DNA of 64,000 nt, from positions 310,001 to 374,000 of the forward strand of contig CAWJNZ010000004.1 in assembly GCA_963844405.1 (NCBI GenBank). Reading direction: 5' to 3'. Positions 40,879 to 49,795 of this stretch are shown here, in pieces; within the stretch, counting starts at the first letter, position 1; every line of letters begins with the position of its first letter. Source of the DNA: DASSUW01 sp963844405. Lineage in GTDB: Bacteria; Actinomycetota; Thermoleophilia; Solirubrobacterales; Solirubrobacteraceae. A program made the position numbers and the translations under genes. The notes beneath the pieces are model-generated. The model did no database searches and was not told where the DNA came from. It saw only the letters and a list, made by a program, of their open reading frames with translations.

Positions 40879-42678
40879 GTGGACGGCGCTGCGGCGGCGG
40901 CGCTGCTGTCGACGCTCGGTCCGGGCGCGCCCGTGGGCGTCGCCGTCCATGACGGCGAGCTGCGCGAGCTGTTCCGCTCGCCCGCCCTCGAGGGCGTCGG
41001 GATCGGCGGCGGCGCCCGCCGGGCGCTCGCCACCGGCCGCGCCCTCACCGGCATCCCGCTGACCGGTGCCGGCCGCGCCTGGGTCGGCGGCTGGTACCCG
41101 CTCGAGCACGGCGGGCGGCGGTTCGTCGGGACCGTGGCGGTGGACGTCACCGAGCACGAAGCCGCCGAGGCGCGGCTGTGGGCCAGCCGCGCGCGACTCG
41201 AGGGCGCGCAGCAGCTCGCCTGCCTCGGCAGCTACGCGTGGGACGCGCGGAGCGACGCCTGGACGTGGTCCGAGCAGCTGTTCCGGCTCGCCGGGCTCGA
41301 CCCGGCCGCGGCTCCGCCGGACTGGGAGGCCTGGCTGGCCACCGTCGCCCCCGAGGGCCGGCAGGCGCTGCGCGAGGCGGTCCGCTCGGCGATCCGCGAG
41401 GGCGAGCCGTTCGACCTGCACTTCCGCCAGCGGCGGCCGGACGCCAGCCAGCGGATCGTGCGCTCGCGCGGCGGACCGCTGTTCGGCGGCGGCGAGCTGG
41501 TCGGGATCGAGGGCTTCGCCCAGGACGTCACCGATCTCAAGCGCGCCGAGGACCACCAGCGGGCGGTGGCGGCGCTGGGACAGGCGGCGCTCGCCGGCCT
41601 GCGGCTGGACGAGCTGATGGAGCGCGCATCGGAGATCGTCGCCGCCACGCTGGAGCTCGACCACGTCAGCGTGTTCGAGGTGGTGCCGGGCGGCGACCGG
41701 CTGCTGCTGCGCGCCGGGCTCGGCTGGCCGCTCGAGCACATCGGGCAGCGCGAGGCGGAGGTCGGCCGCGCCTCGCACGCCGGCTACACGCTGCTCGCCG
41801 GCGAGCCGGTGGTGGTCGAGGACTGGGCGACGGAGACGCGCTTCCGGCAGCCCGCCGTGCTCGTCGCGGCCGGCGTGCGCAGCGGCGCTGCCGTGGTGAT
41901 CGGCGACCCGCTCGCTCCCTACGGCACGCTCGCCGCCCACTCGGTCCTGCCGCGCGCGGTCGCGGCGGAGCACGTGGCGTTCCTGCAGGCGGTGGCCAAC
42001 GTGCTCGACAGCGCGGTGGCGCGGCTGCGGGCCGAGAAGGAGGTCGGCGCGCAGGCCGCCGCCCGCGGGCGGCTGGTGGCGCAGGCGCTCGACGCCGAGG
42101 ACCGGACGCGGCGCGAGATCTCCGAGCTGCTGCACGACGGCCCGCTGCAGGACCTGCTGGCGCTCAACCAGGAGCTGCTGCGGCTGCCCGGCGAGGGCCT
42201 GCACCTCGAGCGCGCGCGGGCCGGCATCGGGCGCGCGATCGGGGCGCTGCGCGAGATCATGGTCGACCTCCACCCCGTCGCCTTCGACGTCGCCGGGCTG
42301 GAGTCGGCGCTCGGCGCCGTGGCCGATCAGCAGGCCCGCCAGGGCGGCTTCGCCGTCGAGCTGTCGATCGACGCGGCGGCCGGCGGCCTGCGCGACGACC
42401 TCGTGATCGCGCTCGCGCGCGAGCTGCTCACCAACGCCGCCAAGCATGCCGGCGCCGTGCGCGTGCGCGTGCGCGTGGAGCGCATCGCCGCCGGCATCCG
42501 GCTCGAGGTCGCCGACGACGGGCGCGGCATCCCGGACGGGCGGCTGGTCAGCGCGCTGCGCGAGGGGCACATCGGGCTCGCCTCGAGCATCCAGCGGGTC
42601 GAGGCCGTCGGCGGCACGCTGACGCTGTCGCCGTCGGCCGGCAGCGGGACCGCCGTGGTCGTGACGTTGCCGGGCTAG
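40879..42678 (+). CDS. PAS/GAF sensor histidine kinase (NarL-type)
   Basis: A 599-residue soluble-looking kinase without clear membrane segments. PAS-like region around residues 95-215 (SYAWDARSDAWTWSEQLFRL, GFAQDVTDLKRAEDHQ), GAF at about 225-385 (ASEIVAATLELDHVSVFEV, GYTLLAGEPVVVEDWA), HisKA_3 dimerisation helix with the phosphoacceptor in EISELLHDGPLQDLLALN, and HATPase (LARELLTNAAKHA, VADDGRGIPDG, EGHIGLASSIQRVEAVGG). GTG start. Likely partner of the split regulator just upstream. Closely related to the broken kinase at 38313, so probably a tandem duplicate. Confidence 0.9.
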   Translation: MDGAAAAALLSTLGPGAPVGVAVHDGELRELFRSPALEGVGIGGGARRALATGRALTGIPLTGAGRAWVGGWYPLEHGGRRFVGTVAVDVTEHEAAEARLWASRARLEGAQQLACLGSYAWDARSDAWTWSEQLFRLAGLDPAAAPPDWEAWLATVAPEGRQALREAVRSAIREGEPFDLHFRQRRPDASQRIVRSRGGPLFGGGELVGIEGFAQDVTDLKRAEDHQRAVAALGQAALAGLRLDELMERASEIVAATLELDHVSVFEVVPGGDRLLLRAGLGWPLEHIGQREAEVGRASHAGYTLLAGEPVVVEDWATETRFRQPAVLVAAGVRSGAAVVIGDPLAPYGTLAAHSVLPRAVAAEHVAFLQAVANVLDSAVARLRAEKEVGAQAAARGRLVAQALDAEDRTRREISELLHDGPLQDLLALNQELLRLPGEGLHLERARAGIGRAIGALREIMVDLHPVAFDVAGLESALGAVADQQARQGGFAVELSIDAAAGGLRDDLVIALARELLTNAAKHAGAVRVRVRVERIAAGIRLEVADDGRGIPDGRLVSALREGHIGLASSIQRVEAVGGTLTLSPSAGSGTAVVVTLPG

Positions 42679-42683
42679 GGGGT

Positions 42684-42724
42684 GCCCAACGGGACATCGC
42701 TCGACACGGAATGGCCCGTTGGGC
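42684..42724. terminator. Bidirectional terminator-like hairpin
   Basis: GCCCAACGGG (42684-42693) and CCCGTTGGGC (42715-42724) are a perfect 10-bp inverted repeat with a 21-base loop, placed between the stops of the convergent kinase and antiporter genes. The right arm sits within 15 bases of the antiporter stop. Confidence 0.5.
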
Positions 42725-42736
42725 GGGGCCCCCGCG

Positions 42737-44518
42737 TCATCTGGCCAGGGCGCCGACGATCTCCTGCCACCACGAGCGCTCGCCCGGCGCCTCGGCGCGG
42801 GCCAGCCGCCGCCGCGCCACGCCCTGCAATTCGCCCGCTGGACCGATGGCCAGCAGCTTGCCCGTGACGGCGAAGCGGCCGTCGGCGAGCGCGACCAGCG
42901 CCCCGGGCTCGTCGCGGCGCGTGCGCAGCTGGTCGACGACCTCGATGCCCTGGACGTGCGACGGCCGCCCCGGGTCGCCGTCCTCGTCCGACCACGGCCG
43001 GACCGACGTCACAGCCGGGCGGCTCAGCACCCGCGGGCGCGGGCGCTTGTGCGCCTCGAGCGGCCCGGTCCGCCACTGCGACAGCAGGTTCTGGAACTCG
43101 ACGGCGACCTCCTGGCGCACGATCAGGTGCAGCTGGTCGCCCGCCTGCACGATCGTCGACCCGCGCGGCGGGATCGCCCGCTCGCCGCGCACGATCACGT
43201 TGAGGAGCGCCTCGCGCGGCAGCCCGAGCTCGCGCACGGGATGGCCGACCACGGCATAGCCCGCCCGCACCGGGAACTGCACGACCTCGGCACCCAGCCG
43301 GCTGAGCAGGACGGGCTCCACGAGCGGCACGGGGATCGCCGCCTCGTCCGAGGTCACGCGCAGCATCCGCGCCACCGGCTCGATCGTCGTGCCCTGGATC
43401 ATGGTGGAGAGCAGGACGACGAAGAAGACGACGTTGAAGTACTGCATCCCCTCGGGTCCGAGCTCGGTGACCGGGAACGTGGCGAACACGATCGGCGTGC
43501 CGCCGCGCAGCCCGGCCCAGCCGAGCATCAACCGCTCGCGCAGGTTGAAGTCGGCCGCCAGCGTGAACAGCACAGCGGCCGCCGGCCGCGCGATCGCCGC
43601 CGTCACGAAGGCGATGGCGGCGCCCTCGGGGATGATGTCGACCAGCTGCTCAGGGAAGACGAGCAGCCCGAGCGTGAGGAAGAGGCCGAGCTGGGCGACC
43701 CAGCCGAGCCCCTCGTGGAAGGTGACGATCGTCCGGCGGGCCGGCGTCGAGGCCGTTCCGAGGACCAGGCCGGCGAGGAAGACGGCGAGGAAGCCAGAGC
43801 CGTGCAGCGACTGCGCGCCGCCGAAGGCGAGCGCCGCGGTGGCGACGGAGGCGACCGGATAGAGGCCGGCCGAGGGCAGCGTGATCCGGCGCAGGAAGAG
43901 CACGGCGAGACCGGCGACGGCCAGCCCCACGGCGAAGCCGATCGAGAGCTCCCGGACCGCCATCAGCACGGCGTCGACGACCCCGAAGTCCGGATGCTGG
44001 AGCGCCTCGATGCAGCCGATGACGAGCAGGATGGCCACCGGGTCGTTGATGCCCGACTCGCCCTCGAGCGTCCGCGCCAGCTTGCGCCGCAGCGTCGATC
44101 CGCGCAGCACAGCGAAGATGGCCGCCGCATCGGTGGCGGCCACGGTCGAGCCGAGCAGCAGCGCCTCGAGCGGCTCCAGGTCGAGCAGGAGCGCCGCGGG
44201 GACGGCGGTCAGCGCAGCCGTGCCCAGGGTGCCCAGCGTGGCGAGCGCGATCGCGGTCCCGAGCACCGGCCGGATCTCGGTGAAGCCGGACGACAGGCCG
44301 CCCTCGAAGAGGATGAACGCGAGCGCGACGACGCCGATCTGGCGCGCGAGCTCGAAGTCGCCGAAGTCGAGCAGGCTCAGCCCGTCCGAGCCGATCGCCA
44401 TGCCGAACAGCAGCACGAGCACGAGGCCGGGCATGCGGAGCCGGCCGGCGGCCAGGGACGCGGCCAGCCCGGCGGCCAGCAGGACCCCGACGATCAGGAC
44501 GAGCTGACCCTCGTTCAA
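42737..44518 (-). CDS. Potassium/proton antiporter (CvrA/NhaP2 type)
   Basis: A 593-residue CPA1 antiporter. About twelve hydrophobic segments in residues 1-390, including LVLVLLFGMAIGSDGLSLLD, ALAFILFEGGLSSGFTEI, STVAATDAAAIFAVLRG and LEGESGINDPVAILLV, which carry the conserved Asp residues. A cytoplasmic TrkA-C domain follows (FPVRAGYAVVGHPVRELGL, PRGSTIVQAGDQLHLIV), then a further C-terminal region of about 100 residues. This domain order matches CvrA/NhaP2. Role: cytoplasmic K+ and pH control. Confidence 0.9.
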   Translation of the reverse strand: MNEGQLVLIVGVLLAAGLAASLAAGRLRMPGLVLVLLFGMAIGSDGLSLLDFGDFELARQIGVVALAFILFEGGLSSGFTEIRPVLGTAIALATLGTLGTAALTAVPAALLLDLEPLEALLLGSTVAATDAAAIFAVLRGSTLRRKLARTLEGESGINDPVAILLVIGCIEALQHPDFGVVDAVLMAVRELSIGFAVGLAVAGLAVLFLRRITLPSAGLYPVASVATAALAFGGAQSLHGSGFLAVFLAGLVLGTASTPARRTIVTFHEGLGWVAQLGLFLTLGLLVFPEQLVDIIPEGAAIAFVTAAIARPAAAVLFTLAADFNLRERLMLGWAGLRGGTPIVFATFPVTELGPEGMQYFNVVFFVVLLSTMIQGTTIEPVARMLRVTSDEAAIPVPLVEPVLLSRLGAEVVQFPVRAGYAVVGHPVRELGLPREALLNVIVRGERAIPPRGSTIVQAGDQLHLIVRQEVAVEFQNLLSQWRTGPLEAHKRPRPRVLSRPAVTSVRPWSDEDGDPGRPSHVQGIEVVDQLRTRRDEPGALVALADGRFAVTGKLLAIGPAGELQGVARRRLARAEAPGERSWWQEIVGALAR

Positions 44519-44546
44519 GGGCCGAACCCTGCCAGAAGGCGGTCCG

Positions 44547-45248
44547 TCAGGTGTCCAGGCTGAGCTGCGCCGGCTCGGCCGGCGGCGGGACGACCAGCAG
44601 GTCGGGTCCCTCGACGCCCGCCTTGTTCACCGCCGGGTTGGCCGGCGCCGCGCTTGTGCGGGCGGCGGCGCACGGCGCGAGCAGCCCGTCGTCCTCCCCC
44701 GCGAGCCAGGCCGCCTCCTCCTCCGGGCCGGCCAGCACGCACGGCATGCGGTCGTGCACCGGCGCGCACATCTCGTTCGCGGCGCAGGTCAGGATGCAGG
44801 CGGAGAGCACGAGCTCGCCGCCGATCCGGCGGCGGCACCAGAGGCCGGCGAAGGCGAACGGCGCGCCGTCGTCGAGCGTGTAGCGGAACGGGATCCGCTC
44901 CCCGACCTTCTCGGCCTTCAGCCACTCGTACCAGCCGTCGGCGAGAACGAGGCAGCGGCGCTCCGGCCGCGCCATCAGCTCGGCGAACGGCGCCTTGTCG
45001 GCCGCCGTCTCGGACTTGCCGTTGATCGGCTGGAAGCCCTTGCCGAGCTCGTGCGCCCACGGCGGGATCAGGCCCCAGCGGACGGTGTGCGTCACGCGGG
45101 CGTCGCCCTCGGCGGCGACGACGGCGATCGGCTCGGTCGGGCAGACGTTGTAGCGGCCGAGCGTCGTGGACTCGAAGTCGTCGCCGACCTCGAAGCGCTC
45201 GGCGAGCGCGCGACCGCCGGGCGTGGTGAGCGTGTAGCGCCCGCACAT
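44547..45248 (-). CDS. SOS response-associated peptidase (SRAP, HMCES/YedK-type)
   Basis: A 233-residue SRAP protein, which crosslinks to abasic sites in single-stranded DNA. The catalytic cysteine is residue 2 (MCGRYTLTTPGG), so the ATG start is certain. Other motifs: YNVCPTEPIAVV, RWGLIPPWA, PINGKSET, RCLVLADGWYEW, LTCAANEMCAPVHDRMP. The C-terminal 40 residues are an Ala/Pro-rich extension. No LexA box was noticed in the short space upstream. Confidence 0.93.
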   Translation of the reverse strand: MCGRYTLTTPGGRALAERFEVGDDFESTTLGRYNVCPTEPIAVVAAEGDARVTHTVRWGLIPPWAHELGKGFQPINGKSETAADKAPFAELMARPERRCLVLADGWYEWLKAEKVGERIPFRYTLDDGAPFAFAGLWCRRRIGGELVLSACILTCAANEMCAPVHDRMPCVLAGPEEEAAWLAGEDDGLLAPCAAARTSAAPANPAVNKAGVEGPDLLVVPPPAEPAQLSLDT

Positions 45249-45286
45249 GCTGCCCAGGCTAGTACCTGCGCACACCGGTACTTCGG

Positions 45287-45859
45287 TCAGCGGACGCGTT
45301 CGGCGGCGGGCGGGACCGCCGTCCGCGGCGCGAGCTTCCCGTCGGCCCACCGGAAGGCCACCTTCACGCGCTCGCCCTTGGGGCAGCAGGCCTCGTCGTC
45401 GACCGCGTAGAGGCGGTACGTGAGCGTCACCGCGCTCTCGCGTGCCGCGCTGACCCGCACGGACGCGCTGGCCGCCGTGTCGTCGTTGCCGACGAACCGG
45501 CGGCCGGAGAAGAAGAACGCCCGCAGCACGCCCGACTCGTCGCGGCCGATGAGCACGCGCAGCCGGTGCTCCGGACGCCAGTCGGCGAGCCGGACCGGCT
45601 GGAAGCCCTGCTCGCGCAGCGTCGCCACCGCCGCGCGGCGGGCGGCCTTCTGCTTCGCGGTCAGGCCCTTCGCCCCGGCGCCTTCGGCGACCGCCGGGGA
45701 CGCGGGCGCGGCGGCCTCCTGCTCGCGCTCCGGCATCACCATCAGCGCGATCGTGACGCCGGTGCCGAGCAGCGTCCCGGTGGCCAGCACGCCGAGGATC
45801 CGTAGAGGCCATCGGCGCCGGCGCGGAGCCGGCGGGTAGTGCATCGCGTGTGCCGCCAT
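45287..45859 (-). CDS. Membrane-anchored LppP/LprE-like protein
   Basis: A 190-residue protein with an N-terminal membrane segment (PLRILGVLATGTLLGTGVTIALMV) after a basic stretch, then an Ala-rich linker and a C-terminal domain like LppP/LprE: RRFVGNDDTAASASVRV, TLTYRLYAVDDEACCPKG and VAFRWADGKLAPRTAVPP. The paired cysteines (ACCP) are typical. There is no lipobox, so it is anchored by the membrane segment rather than a lipid. A TTG at 45898, 13 codons upstream with AGGAG before it, is an alternative start. Function unknown. Confidence 0.68.
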   Translation of the reverse strand: MAAHAMHYPPAPRRRRWPLRILGVLATGTLLGTGVTIALMVMPEREQEAAAPASPAVAEGAGAKGLTAKQKAARRAAVATLREQGFQPVRLADWRPEHRLRVLIGRDESGVLRAFFFSGRRFVGNDDTAASASVRVSAARESAVTLTYRLYAVDDEACCPKGERVKVAFRWADGKLAPRTAVPPAAERVR

Positions 45860-45904
45860 CGCCGGGGCGATGGTCCTCGCGCCGCCCCGCGAAGTCAAGC
45901 ACTC

Positions 45905-47152
45905 CTAGGCGAAAGTCTGAAAGAGCAGAAATCCGTTCAAGGCGACGATCAGCGCCGCTACGGTCGAGGCGACGACGGTGGTCAGCGGCCGGTTCACGAG
46001 CTCGCCCATGATGCCGCGGCGGCGGGTGAGCAGCACGAGCGGGATCAGCGCGAACGGGATGCCGAACGAGAGCACGACCTGCGAGATGATCAGCGCGCGC
46101 GTCGGGTCCACCCCGATGGCCAGCACGACGAGCGCGGGCGCCATCGTGATCGCCCGCCGCAGCAGCAGCGGGATCGTGCGGTTGATGAAGCCCTGCATGA
46201 CCACCTGCCCGGCGTAGGTGCCGACGCTCGAGGCGGCGAAGCCGGACGCCAGCAGCGCCAGCGCGAAGGCGAGCGCCGCGCCCGGGCCCACGAGGTCGCC
46301 GAAGGCGGCGTGCGCGCCCTCGATCGAGTCGACGTCCGCGAGCCCCGAGCCGTGGAACAGCGACGCGGCGATGATCAGCATCGACAAGTTGATCACGCCG
46401 GCGACGCCCATGGCGATGATCACGTCGGCGCGCTGGAAGGACATGAGCCGCTCGCGGTCGCCGTTCTCGCGCGCGCGCCGCTGGGTGAGCGCTGAATGCA
46501 GGTAGATGACGTGCGGCATGACCGTCGCTCCGAGGATGCCGGTGGCGAGCAGCAGCGAGTCGGTCCCCTGGAAGCCGGGGATGAAGCCGCTCGCGATCCC
46601 CTGAGCGTCGTGCGGGATGAGCAGCGCGTCGACCAGGAAGCCGAGCAGGATCACGCCGAGCATGCCGGCGATCACGATCTCGAAGCGGCGGTAGCCGCGC
46701 GTCTGCAGGGCGAGCAGCGCGAAGGCGACGACGGCGGTCACGAGGCCGGCGGGCAGCAGCGGCATCCCGAACAGCAGGTTGAGCGCGATCGCCGCGCCGA
46801 CGAACTCGGCGAGGTCGGTGGCCATGGCGATGACCTCCGCCTGCACCCAGAGGCCGAACGAGACCTTGCGCGGGAAGTGGTCGCGGCACAGCTCCGGCAG
46901 GCTGCGGCCCGTCGCGATGCCGACCTTGGCCGACAGGAACTGGATCAGCATCGCCATCAGGTTCGCGCCGAGGATCACCCACAGCAGCAGGTAGCCGAAC
47001 TCGGCGCCGCCCGCGATGTTCGTCGCGAAGTTTCCGGGATCCACGTAGGCGATCGCCGCCACGAAGGCCGGCCCCAGGAACGGCAGCGCCGTCCGAAAGC
47101 GCCTCCGGGACGCGATTCGGGGTCTCTCGAGGATTGCCTGTTGGACTGCCAC
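45905..47152 (-). CDS. mntH: Nramp-family divalent metal transporter MntH
   Basis: A 415-residue manganese/iron proton symporter with about eleven membrane segments. The metal-binding DPGN motif is in AIAYVDPGNFATNIAGG (segment 1) and the partner site in ATVMPHVIYLHSAL (segment 6). The GTG start lies 7 bases after a CATAAT -10, itself inside a DtxR/MntR-type palindrome, so the mRNA is probably leaderless and repressed by metal-loaded MntR. Confidence 0.94.
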   Translation of the reverse strand: MAVQQAILERPRIASRRRFRTALPFLGPAFVAAIAYVDPGNFATNIAGGAEFGYLLLWVILGANLMAMLIQFLSAKVGIATGRSLPELCRDHFPRKVSFGLWVQAEVIAMATDLAEFVGAAIALNLLFGMPLLPAGLVTAVVAFALLALQTRGYRRFEIVIAGMLGVILLGFLVDALLIPHDAQGIASGFIPGFQGTDSLLLATGILGATVMPHVIYLHSALTQRRARENGDRERLMSFQRADVIIAMGVAGVINLSMLIIAASLFHGSGLADVDSIEGAHAAFGDLVGPGAALAFALALLASGFAASSVGTYAGQVVMQGFINRTIPLLLRRAITMAPALVVLAIGVDPTRALIISQVVLSFGIPFALIPLVLLTRRRGIMGELVNRPLTTVVASTVAALIVALNGFLLFQTFA

Positions 47153-47159
47153 GACACAG

Positions 47160-47176
47160 ATTATGGCAAGCCTAAA
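47160..47176 (-). promoter_or_regulatory. MntR/DtxR-like operator over the mntH promoter
   Basis: Read on the minus strand, TTTAGGC-TT-GCCATAA (47161-47176) is a palindrome with one mismatch, close to DtxR/MntR operators. The -10 CATAAT (47160-47165) overlaps its end and lies 7 bases before the mntH GTG. The regulator itself is not in this window. Confidence 0.6.
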
Positions 47177-47207
47177 TCGCAGTGTGCGGGCTTTGTACCC
47201 TCGCCTG

Positions 47208-47909
47208 ATGCCCCGGATCGCGCAGCTGCTCGTGGTCGTCGTGCTCGCCGCCGTCGTCGTGGTCGGCGCCGTCGTGCTCTCCGGCGACGGGACCGAGCCC
47301 GCTCCCTCGAGGACCTCGGAGCCCGGGATGACGGCGGCCGAGGAGGTCGCGGCGCTCTACGAAGGCATCCCCCAGGACGGCGTCCGCCTCGGGCGGCCCG
47401 ACGCTCCGGCCACGCTCGTCGAGATCGCCGACCTGCAGTGCCCGTTCTGCGCCCAGTACTCGACGCAGGTGCTGCCGTCGATCGTCGACGACTACGTCCG
47501 GCCCGGCCGGATCGCCTACGAGCTGCGCACCCGCAGCTTCCTGGGGCGCGACTCCGTGCGGGCGGCCGGCGCCGCGGCCGAGGCCGCGAACGAGGACCGC
47601 ATGTACCAGTTCGTCGACCTCTTCTACCGCAACCAGGGGCCGGAGAACAGCGACTACGCGGACGCCGGCTTCATCCGCGACATCGCGAGCCAGGTGGACG
47701 GGCTCGACGTCGACCGCGTGGTCGCCGCCGCCGACGATCCGCTCAGCTACCCGGCCGTCCGCCGCCAGGAGATGTTCGCGCGCCGGATCGGCTCGACCGG
47801 GACGCCCGACTTCTACCTGCGCCGCGAGGACGGCGAGCTCACGCCGCTGAAGGTGCAGGGCCCGGCGCCCGAGGACTACGCGGCGGCCCTCGACGCGGCG
47901 CTCGGGTGA
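47208..47909 (+). CDS. DsbA-like thioredoxin-fold protein
   Basis: A 233-residue exported, membrane-anchored protein. One N-terminal hydrophobic segment (LLVVVVLAAVVVVGAVVLSG), then a DsbA/thioredoxin-4-type domain with active site LQCPFCAQYS, insert helices, and the cis-proline loop STGTPDFYL. The start is set at the ATG at 47208 because a TACCCT -10 lies 6 bases upstream; an earlier ATG (47163) would lie in the mntH operator. It overlaps the VKOR gene by 4 bases: the pair would introduce disulfides into exported proteins. Confidence 0.88.
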   Translation: MPRIAQLLVVVVLAAVVVVGAVVLSGDGTEPAPSRTSEPGMTAAEEVAALYEGIPQDGVRLGRPDAPATLVEIADLQCPFCAQYSTQVLPSIVDDYVRPGRIAYELRTRSFLGRDSVRAAGAAAEAANEDRMYQFVDLFYRNQGPENSDYADAGFIRDIASQVDGLDVDRVVAAADDPLSYPAVRRQEMFARRIGSTGTPDFYLRREDGELTPLKVQGPAPEDYAAALDAALG

Positions 47910-48304
47910 GCTTGCGCGCCGCCACCGCGGTGCTCGCGCTTGCTGGGATCGCCGTCGCCGGCTACCTCACCTACGTCCACTACGCCGAGCTCGAGCCGTT
48001 CTGCGTGGGCGGCGGTGGAGGCTGCGAGCGCGTGCAGAGCTCGCCGTGGGCGGAGCTGGGCGGCGTCCCGGTCGCGCTGCTCGGGCTGCTCGCCTACGCC
48101 GCCGTGCTGGCGAGCCTAGCCCTCCCGGAGGCGCTCGGCCGTCTTGTAGCCGCCTTCGTCTCGCTCGTCGGCTTCGGCTTCAGCGCCTGGCTGACCTACG
48201 TCGAGCTGGTGAAGATCGACGCGGTGTGCCAGTGGTGCGTCGCCAGCGCGGTCCTGATCACGGCGCTGGCCGCGGTGTCGGTCGCGCGGCTGCTGGCCGC
48301 CTGA
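47906..48304 (+). CDS. Vitamin K epoxide reductase family protein
   Basis: A 132-residue membrane enzyme with four hydrophobic segments. The loop cysteines are in EPFCVGGGGGCERVQSSPWAELGG and the active CxxC is VCQWCVASA near the C-terminal end. Bacterial VKOR reoxidises DsbA-type proteins using quinone. GTG start overlaps the DsbA-like gene (GTGA), a direct functional pairing. The 3' end overlaps the convergent zinc permease by 47 bases. Confidence 0.9.
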   Translation: MSLRAATAVLALAGIAVAGYLTYVHYAELEPFCVGGGGGCERVQSSPWAELGGVPVALLGLLAYAAVLASLALPEALGRLVAAFVSLVGFGFSAWLTYVELVKIDAVCQWCVASAVLITALAAVSVARLLAA

Positions 48305-49067
48305 CCAGCGAGGCGGCGAAGACGAGCACGGCGGCGAGCGCCACCGACGCGCCGGCCGCCACCTCCCAGTGGTAGGAGGCGAGCAGGCCGAGCACGCCCG
48401 CCAGCCCCGCCAGGATCGCCGAGAGGACGAGCGCGGCGCCGAGGCGCCCGGCCAGGTTGAGCGCGGCCGCCGCCGGGGCCAGGATCAGCGCCACCACGAG
48501 CAGGTTCCCGAGCCCGCGCACGGCGGCGACCGTGCAGACGGCCAGCAGCACGAGCATGACCAGCTCCCAGCGCCCGGGACGCGCGCCGAGCGACGGCGCG
48601 GCCGCGCGGTCGAACGCGCTGAGCGCCAGCCGGCGGTGCGAGAGCGCGAGCGCGACGACCACCCCGGCGGCGAGCAGCGCGGCCTCGGCCAGGTCGCGCT
48701 CCGTCACGCCCAGCAGGTCGCCGAACAACAGCTCGCCGAGCCGCGCCGGCACGTCGGGCGACAGCGCGAGCAGCGCCCCCAGCCCGAACAGCGTGGCGAT
48801 GGCGACCGCCACGCCGACGTCGCCGCCCAGCCGCCGCTGGGCGAGCGCGATCGCCACGGCCGCGGCCAGCATCCCGCCGGCCGCCCCGAGCAGCAGCGGC
48901 GCGCCCGCGAGGACGGCGATCACCAGGCCGGGCAGCATCGCGTGCGAGAGCGACTCGGCGGCGTAGCTCTGCCGGTAGAGCAGCACCCAGACGCCGAGCG
49001 GCCCGCAGGCGAGCGCGAGGATCAGCACCTCGGCCAGCGCACGCTGCATGAACGGGTTGCTCAGCAT
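48258..49067 (-). CDS. Zinc/manganese ABC transporter permease (ZnuB-like, second copy)
   Basis: A 269-residue ABC-3 permease with about eight membrane segments. FMQRALAEVLILALACGPLGV at the start, SLSHAMLPGLVIAVLAG, FGDLLGVTERDLAEAALLAA and RGLGNLLVVALILAPAAAAL are typical of the family. It is the last gene of a four-gene leftward operon (binding protein, permease, ATPase, permease). Two different permeases suggest a heterodimeric channel, as in some manganese/zinc systems. Confidence 0.88.
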   Translation of the reverse strand: MLSNPFMQRALAEVLILALACGPLGVWVLLYRQSYAAESLSHAMLPGLVIAVLAGAPLLLGAAGGMLAAAVAIALAQRRLGGDVGVAVAIATLFGLGALLALSPDVPARLGELLFGDLLGVTERDLAEAALLAAGVVVALALSHRRLALSAFDRAAAPSLGARPGRWELVMLVLLAVCTVAAVRGLGNLLVVALILAPAAAALNLAGRLGAALVLSAILAGLAGVLGLLASYHWEVAAGASVALAAVLVFAASLVRRPAAARPTPRPAP

Positions 49068-49795
49068 CAGTGCGGGTGGTGGTCGACGGCGACGGCGCGG
49101 CGGCCGCCCTCGAGCACCACCAGCTCGTCGCCGTAGGTGCGCCGCAGGACGTCGGTGGTGAGCACCTCGGCCGGCGGGCCGAACGCGACCTGCTCGCCGT
49201 GCAGGCAGACCACGCGGTCCCAGCGCCGCGCCTGCTCGACGTCGTGCGTCGCCACCAGCAGGATCCGGCCCTCGGAGCGCAGCTCGCCGAACACCTCCTC
49301 GATCCGGGCGGCGCTGGCGGCGTCGACGCCCGAGAGCGGCTCGTCGAGCAGGAGCACGCGGCTGTCCTGGAGCAGCGCGCGGGCGATCAGGACGCGCTGG
49401 CGCTGGCCGCCCGAGAGCGCGCCGAAGCGGTGGCGGGCACGGTCGCCGAGGCCCACGCGCGCGAGCGCCGCGCGGGCGGCGTCGCGATCGCCGCGGGCGA
49501 GCCGGCGCCACGCCGGCGTGCGGCCGTAGGCGCCCATGAGCACGACGTCGAACGCGCTGACCGGGAAGTCGAGCCGCGTGCGGTCGGTCTGCGGCACGTA
49601 GGCGGGACGCCCTTCGAGTTCGACCACCCCGCGCCGCACCGCGAGCTCTCCGAGCAGGGCGCGGAACAGCGTCGTCTTGCCGCCGCCGTTCGGACCGAGC
49701 ACCGCCGCGATGGTGCCCGCCTCGAGGGCGAACTCCACCCCGCTCAGGACCTCGGCGCCGGGCGCGTAGCCGCCGGCCAGCCCTTCGACCCTCAT
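49067..49795 (-). CDS. Zinc/manganese ABC transporter ATP-binding protein (ZnuC-like)
   Basis: A 242-residue ATPase: Walker A GPNGGGKTT (about 33-41), Q-loop VPQTDRTRLDFPVS typical of ZnuC/MntB-type ATPases, signature LSGGQRQRVLIARALL, Walker B VLLLDEPLSGVD and switch VATHDVEQAR. The C-terminus ends in DHHPH. It overlaps the upstream permease by 4 bases and touches the downstream one. Zinc is favoured by the adjacent Zur gene and box. Confidence 0.92.
   Translation of the reverse strand: MRVEGLAGGYAPGAEVLSGVEFALEAGTIAAVLGPNGGGKTTLFRALLGELAVRRGVVELEGRPAYVPQTDRTRLDFPVSAFDVVLMGAYGRTPAWRRLARGDRDAARAALARVGLGDRARHRFGALSGGQRQRVLIARALLQDSRVLLLDEPLSGVDAASAARIEEVFGELRSEGRILLVATHDVEQARRWDRVVCLHGEQVAFGPPAEVLTTDVLRRTYGDELVVLEGGRRAVAVDHHPH

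Noticed and set aside
47163..47207. Earlier ATG for the DsbA-like gene
   Set aside because: It lies in the mntH operator, and a TACCCT box 6 bases before the ATG at 47208 fits the leaderless pattern of the window.
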